Part shown: one piece after another, positions 5,713 through 7,229 of the stretch
Layout of the letters: each line of letters starts with the position of its first letter
How positions within the stretch are numbered: the stretch's first letter is position 1
Assembly: GCA_003222835.1 (NCBI GenBank)
Contig: QHXE01000149.1
Location: forward strand, 1 to 7,229
Direction: 5' to 3'
DNA from: Acidobacteriota bacterium
GTDB lineage: Bacteria; Acidobacteriota; Blastocatellia; Pyrinomonadales; Pyrinomonadaceae
Length of the DNA stretch: 7,229 nucleotides
Made by a program: the position numbers and the translations under genes
Notes under the pieces: model-generated
The model's input: only the letters and a program-made list of their open reading frames with translations
What the model was told of the DNA's origin: nothing
Database searches by the model: none

Positions 5713-6988
5713 GCAAGGAGTCGAATTCAGGACTGCCGGCGAAACCCATCATCTCGTTTCGTTCCTCGCAGGTCTTCATAATATGTTCGAGAGCGCGTTC
5801 TTTGCGACCCAGCCCGGCATAGATGAGAGCCAATGCATATGGCGAAACGTAGATTTTTTCAGATCGTTTCTCTAATTCGCTAAGGACTCGCAAAGCTTGT
5901 CGCTGTCTTCCCGAAACTCCGTAAGCATAGCCCAGATAACCTAAAGCCCATGGGACATCTGCGAACGAAGCCGCTCTTTCCAATTCCCCGATAGCCTTGG
6001 TCAATCGGCCTTGCTGAATATGAGCCATGCCTAAGAGAACACGAGCCGGAAAGAACTCCGGGTCTGCATCAAGCGCAATTTGCGCCTGCGCGATAGCTTC
6101 GTCGTACCGACGCGCGAGGTGAAGGATTATTCCCAGACCAGTCCGAAGATCTGGCGATTGGGGGTCAAGATCGAGAGCTTTAGTAATCTCTCTGATACCT
6201 TCATCGAAGCGCCCCGTGAGTCCGAGCGCCCAACCATAACGCTTGTAAGGCAACGGGGATTCCGGGTCTAACTCAATGGCTCGTTTGAATTCCCCTTCCG
6301 CGGCTGGCCAATCACGATCATAAAAGATCCTGATCAGCCCTAGTAGAGTATGAGACTCGGCGATGGTGTCGTCCATCCTTAGGGCCTTGATTACGGCGGC
6401 CTTGGCTTTGGACATCACCTTTGCGGGAGGCAGATTTATGGTGGCGAGGCGGTAATAGCAATCAGCCAGGCCGGTGTAAGCGAGGCAATAATCGGGATCA
6501 ATTCTTATCGCTCGACGAAAGTAATCGATGCCCTTATTCAATCCGTCCACTGTGTACTTCTTCCAGTAGTGACGGCCTCTCATATAGAGATGATGTACTT
6601 CGCCGCCTTCATCGGAAGGCCGGCGTAGCGTAGATTTTAGTTTGCGTGTCTGCGATTCTTCGTTCTCCACGCTCACCGCGGCGATGAAACGATATCCCCG
6701 TCGGTGAACAGTCCGAATATACTCGTGTCGATCACGACTCTCGCCGAGGACCCGTCTCAGGTCGCAAACGGCCTGCGTCAAGTTGTCATCTTCGACAAAC
6801 GCATCATGCCAAACCTGCCGGATCAATGCCTCTTTCTCTACAACATGCCCGGCGTTTTCGACGAGCACCCGCAGCACGGCGAAGGCTTTCAACGTCAGAT
6901 GAACCGGCTCGTCCGCGCAGAACAATACCCGTTCGCATGTGTCTAAGCGAAAGCGGCCGAAATCATAAACTCGTCCGGGGAGATCCAT
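5690..6988 (-). CDS. Winged-helix (OmpR/CadC-type) TPR-domain regulator
   Basis: This is a DNA-binding transcriptional regulator fused to a protein-interaction domain, 432 residues. The N-terminal winged helix (about 8-103) has the expected blocks: YDFGRFRLD, LTLKAFAVLRVLVENAGHVV, the VWHDAFVEDDNLTQAVCDLRRVLGE recognition region (59-83, Asn69 and Thr71 typical) and the wing YIRTVHRRGYRFIA. A polar linker (104-130) has no transmembrane helix, so the protein should be cytosolic, unlike CadC itself. Residues about 134-410 form seven or eight tetratricopeptide-type helix pairs, for example IDYFRRAIRIDPDYCLAYTGLADCYY. The end is short: relatives commonly continue after the FDSLRS segment with DPRF and another ten or so residues, whereas here it reads FDSLRSTTPPN and stops. 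The start fits the domain boundary, although no Shine-Dalgarno sequence is visible because four tandem 11-bp units occupy the upstream bases. Targets and signal are unknown. Confidence 0.88.
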   Translation of the reverse strand: MDLPGRVYDFGRFRLDTCERVLFCADEPVHLTLKAFAVLRVLVENAGHVVEKEALIRQVWHDAFVEDDNLTQAVCDLRRVLGESRDRHEYIRTVHRRGYRFIAAVSVENEESQTRKLKSTLRRPSDEGGEVHHLYMRGRHYWKKYTVDGLNKGIDYFRRAIRIDPDYCLAYTGLADCYYRLATINLPPAKVMSKAKAAVIKALRMDDTIAESHTLLGLIRIFYDRDWPAAEGEFKRAIELDPESPLPYKRYGWALGLTGRFDEGIREITKALDLDPQSPDLRTGLGIILHLARRYDEAIAQAQIALDADPEFFPARVLLGMAHIQQGRLTKAIGELERAASFADVPWALGYLGYAYGVSGRQRQALRVLSELEKRSEKIYVSPYALALIYAGLGRKERALEHIMKTCEERNEMMGFAGSPEFDSLRSTTPPN

Positions 6989-6991
6989 GGG

Positions 6992-7035
6992 ATTTCAGAA
7001 CTCTTTCGGAACTATTTAAGAACTTCCTCAGGACT
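6992..7035 (-). promoter_or_regulatory. Four tandem 11-bp repeats, candidate operator
   Basis: Directly upstream of the regulator ATG, with three bases between, the plus strand reads as four abutting 11-mers: ATTTCAGAACT (6992-7002), CTTTCGGAACT (7003-7013), ATTTAAGAACT (7014-7024) and TCCTCAGGACT (7025-7035). On the minus strand the consensus is AGTTCTGAAAT. The first three are close copies; the fourth is weaker. Winged-helix proteins of the OmpR/PhoB family are known to bind head-to-tail on direct repeats with an 11-bp or 10-bp pitch, so autoregulation by the adjacent gene product is a reasonable inference. Confidence 0.6.
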
Positions 7036-7106
7036 TCGCCTTAATCCTTGCTGTAAAAGCCTACCGTATGTTTACGATTACCCTAGCTCGGTTTGAGATT
7101 ACTGCC

Positions 7107-7136
7107 ATTCTACCCGCAAGTAGTCGTTTAGCGCAA
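7107..7136 (-). promoter_or_regulatory. Candidate promoter of the winged-helix/TPR gene
   Basis: On the minus strand TAGAAT (7107-7112) matches the -10 consensus at five of six bases. TTGCGC (7131-7136), 18 bases upstream, is a poor -35 (three of six). A transcript would run through the four 11-bp repeats before reaching the start codon, with a leader of about 110 bases. The rest of 7036-7229 shows no gene. Confidence 0.25.
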
Positions 7137-7229
7137 TTCACGTTGGATGCCTCGGATCGTCCCACACGGCCGAAGCAGGTTAGCCCGGGACTCAGTGTGA
7201 AAGAAACCGGTCGATTCTCTTTCGCACCC

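Noticed and set aside
5258..5875. 205-codon plus-strand open frame across the sigma gene and the gap
   Set aside because: It is antisense to the ECF sigma factor and the end of the regulator gene, has no recognisable domain, and is Arg/Ser/Cys-rich as expected for a shadow frame.
1..7229. CRISPR array, defence island, IS element, tRNA or prophage
   Set aside because: No regularly spaced direct repeats of CRISPR type, no transposase, nuclease, integrase or phage-like protein, and no tRNA-like fold was recognised by eye on either strand.

Overview
The window most resembles a soil-type Acidobacteriota chromosome (Blastocatellia/Pyrinomonadales-like). This is an inference from gene style: a winged-helix/TPR regulator of the kind expanded in that phylum, an ECF sigma factor paired with a zf-HC2 anti-sigma factor, a three-gene Mla lipid transporter, and palindromic repeats in the gaps. 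No marker gene confirms the taxon. Seven genes are supported, all on the minus strand, so they are transcribed from right to left.

Reading in the direction of transcription, the first gene (5690-6988) encodes a cytosolic OmpR/CadC-type winged-helix protein with a TPR domain. Four tandem 11-bp units lie directly upstream of its start codon. The second block (3526-5499) is a compact envelope-stress-type cassette: ECF sigma factor, single-pass zf-HC2 anti-sigma factor, and an exported Spy/CpxP-like LTXXQ protein. The third block (133-3129) is an Mla-type lipid transporter: permease MlaE, ATPase MlaF (the two genes overlap by 4 bp), then the MCE-domain protein MlaD. MlaD carries an unusual tail with five repeats of a GxGTxGKL..DE.xYN motif. 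No MlaA, MlaB or MlaC is present in the window.

The gaps hold structure. A perfect 25-bp inverted repeat sits upstream of mlaE (3368-3452), and a nearly perfect one (1345-1424) with an additional outer inverted repeat sits between mlaF and mlaD. Each arm contains its own small palindrome, an architecture like REP doublets (REPINs). A roughly 10.5-bp phased TCGTG array covers the 3' end of the regulator gene and the region upstream of the sigma gene. The first 132 bases hold no gene that can be called with confidence.

A plausible common theme is outer-envelope maintenance: the sigma/anti-sigma/Spy-like cassette would sense periplasmic stress and the Mla system would move lipid across the periplasm. 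The regulatory link between them is inferred from adjacency only. No CRISPR array, IS element, tRNA or rRNA was recognised.
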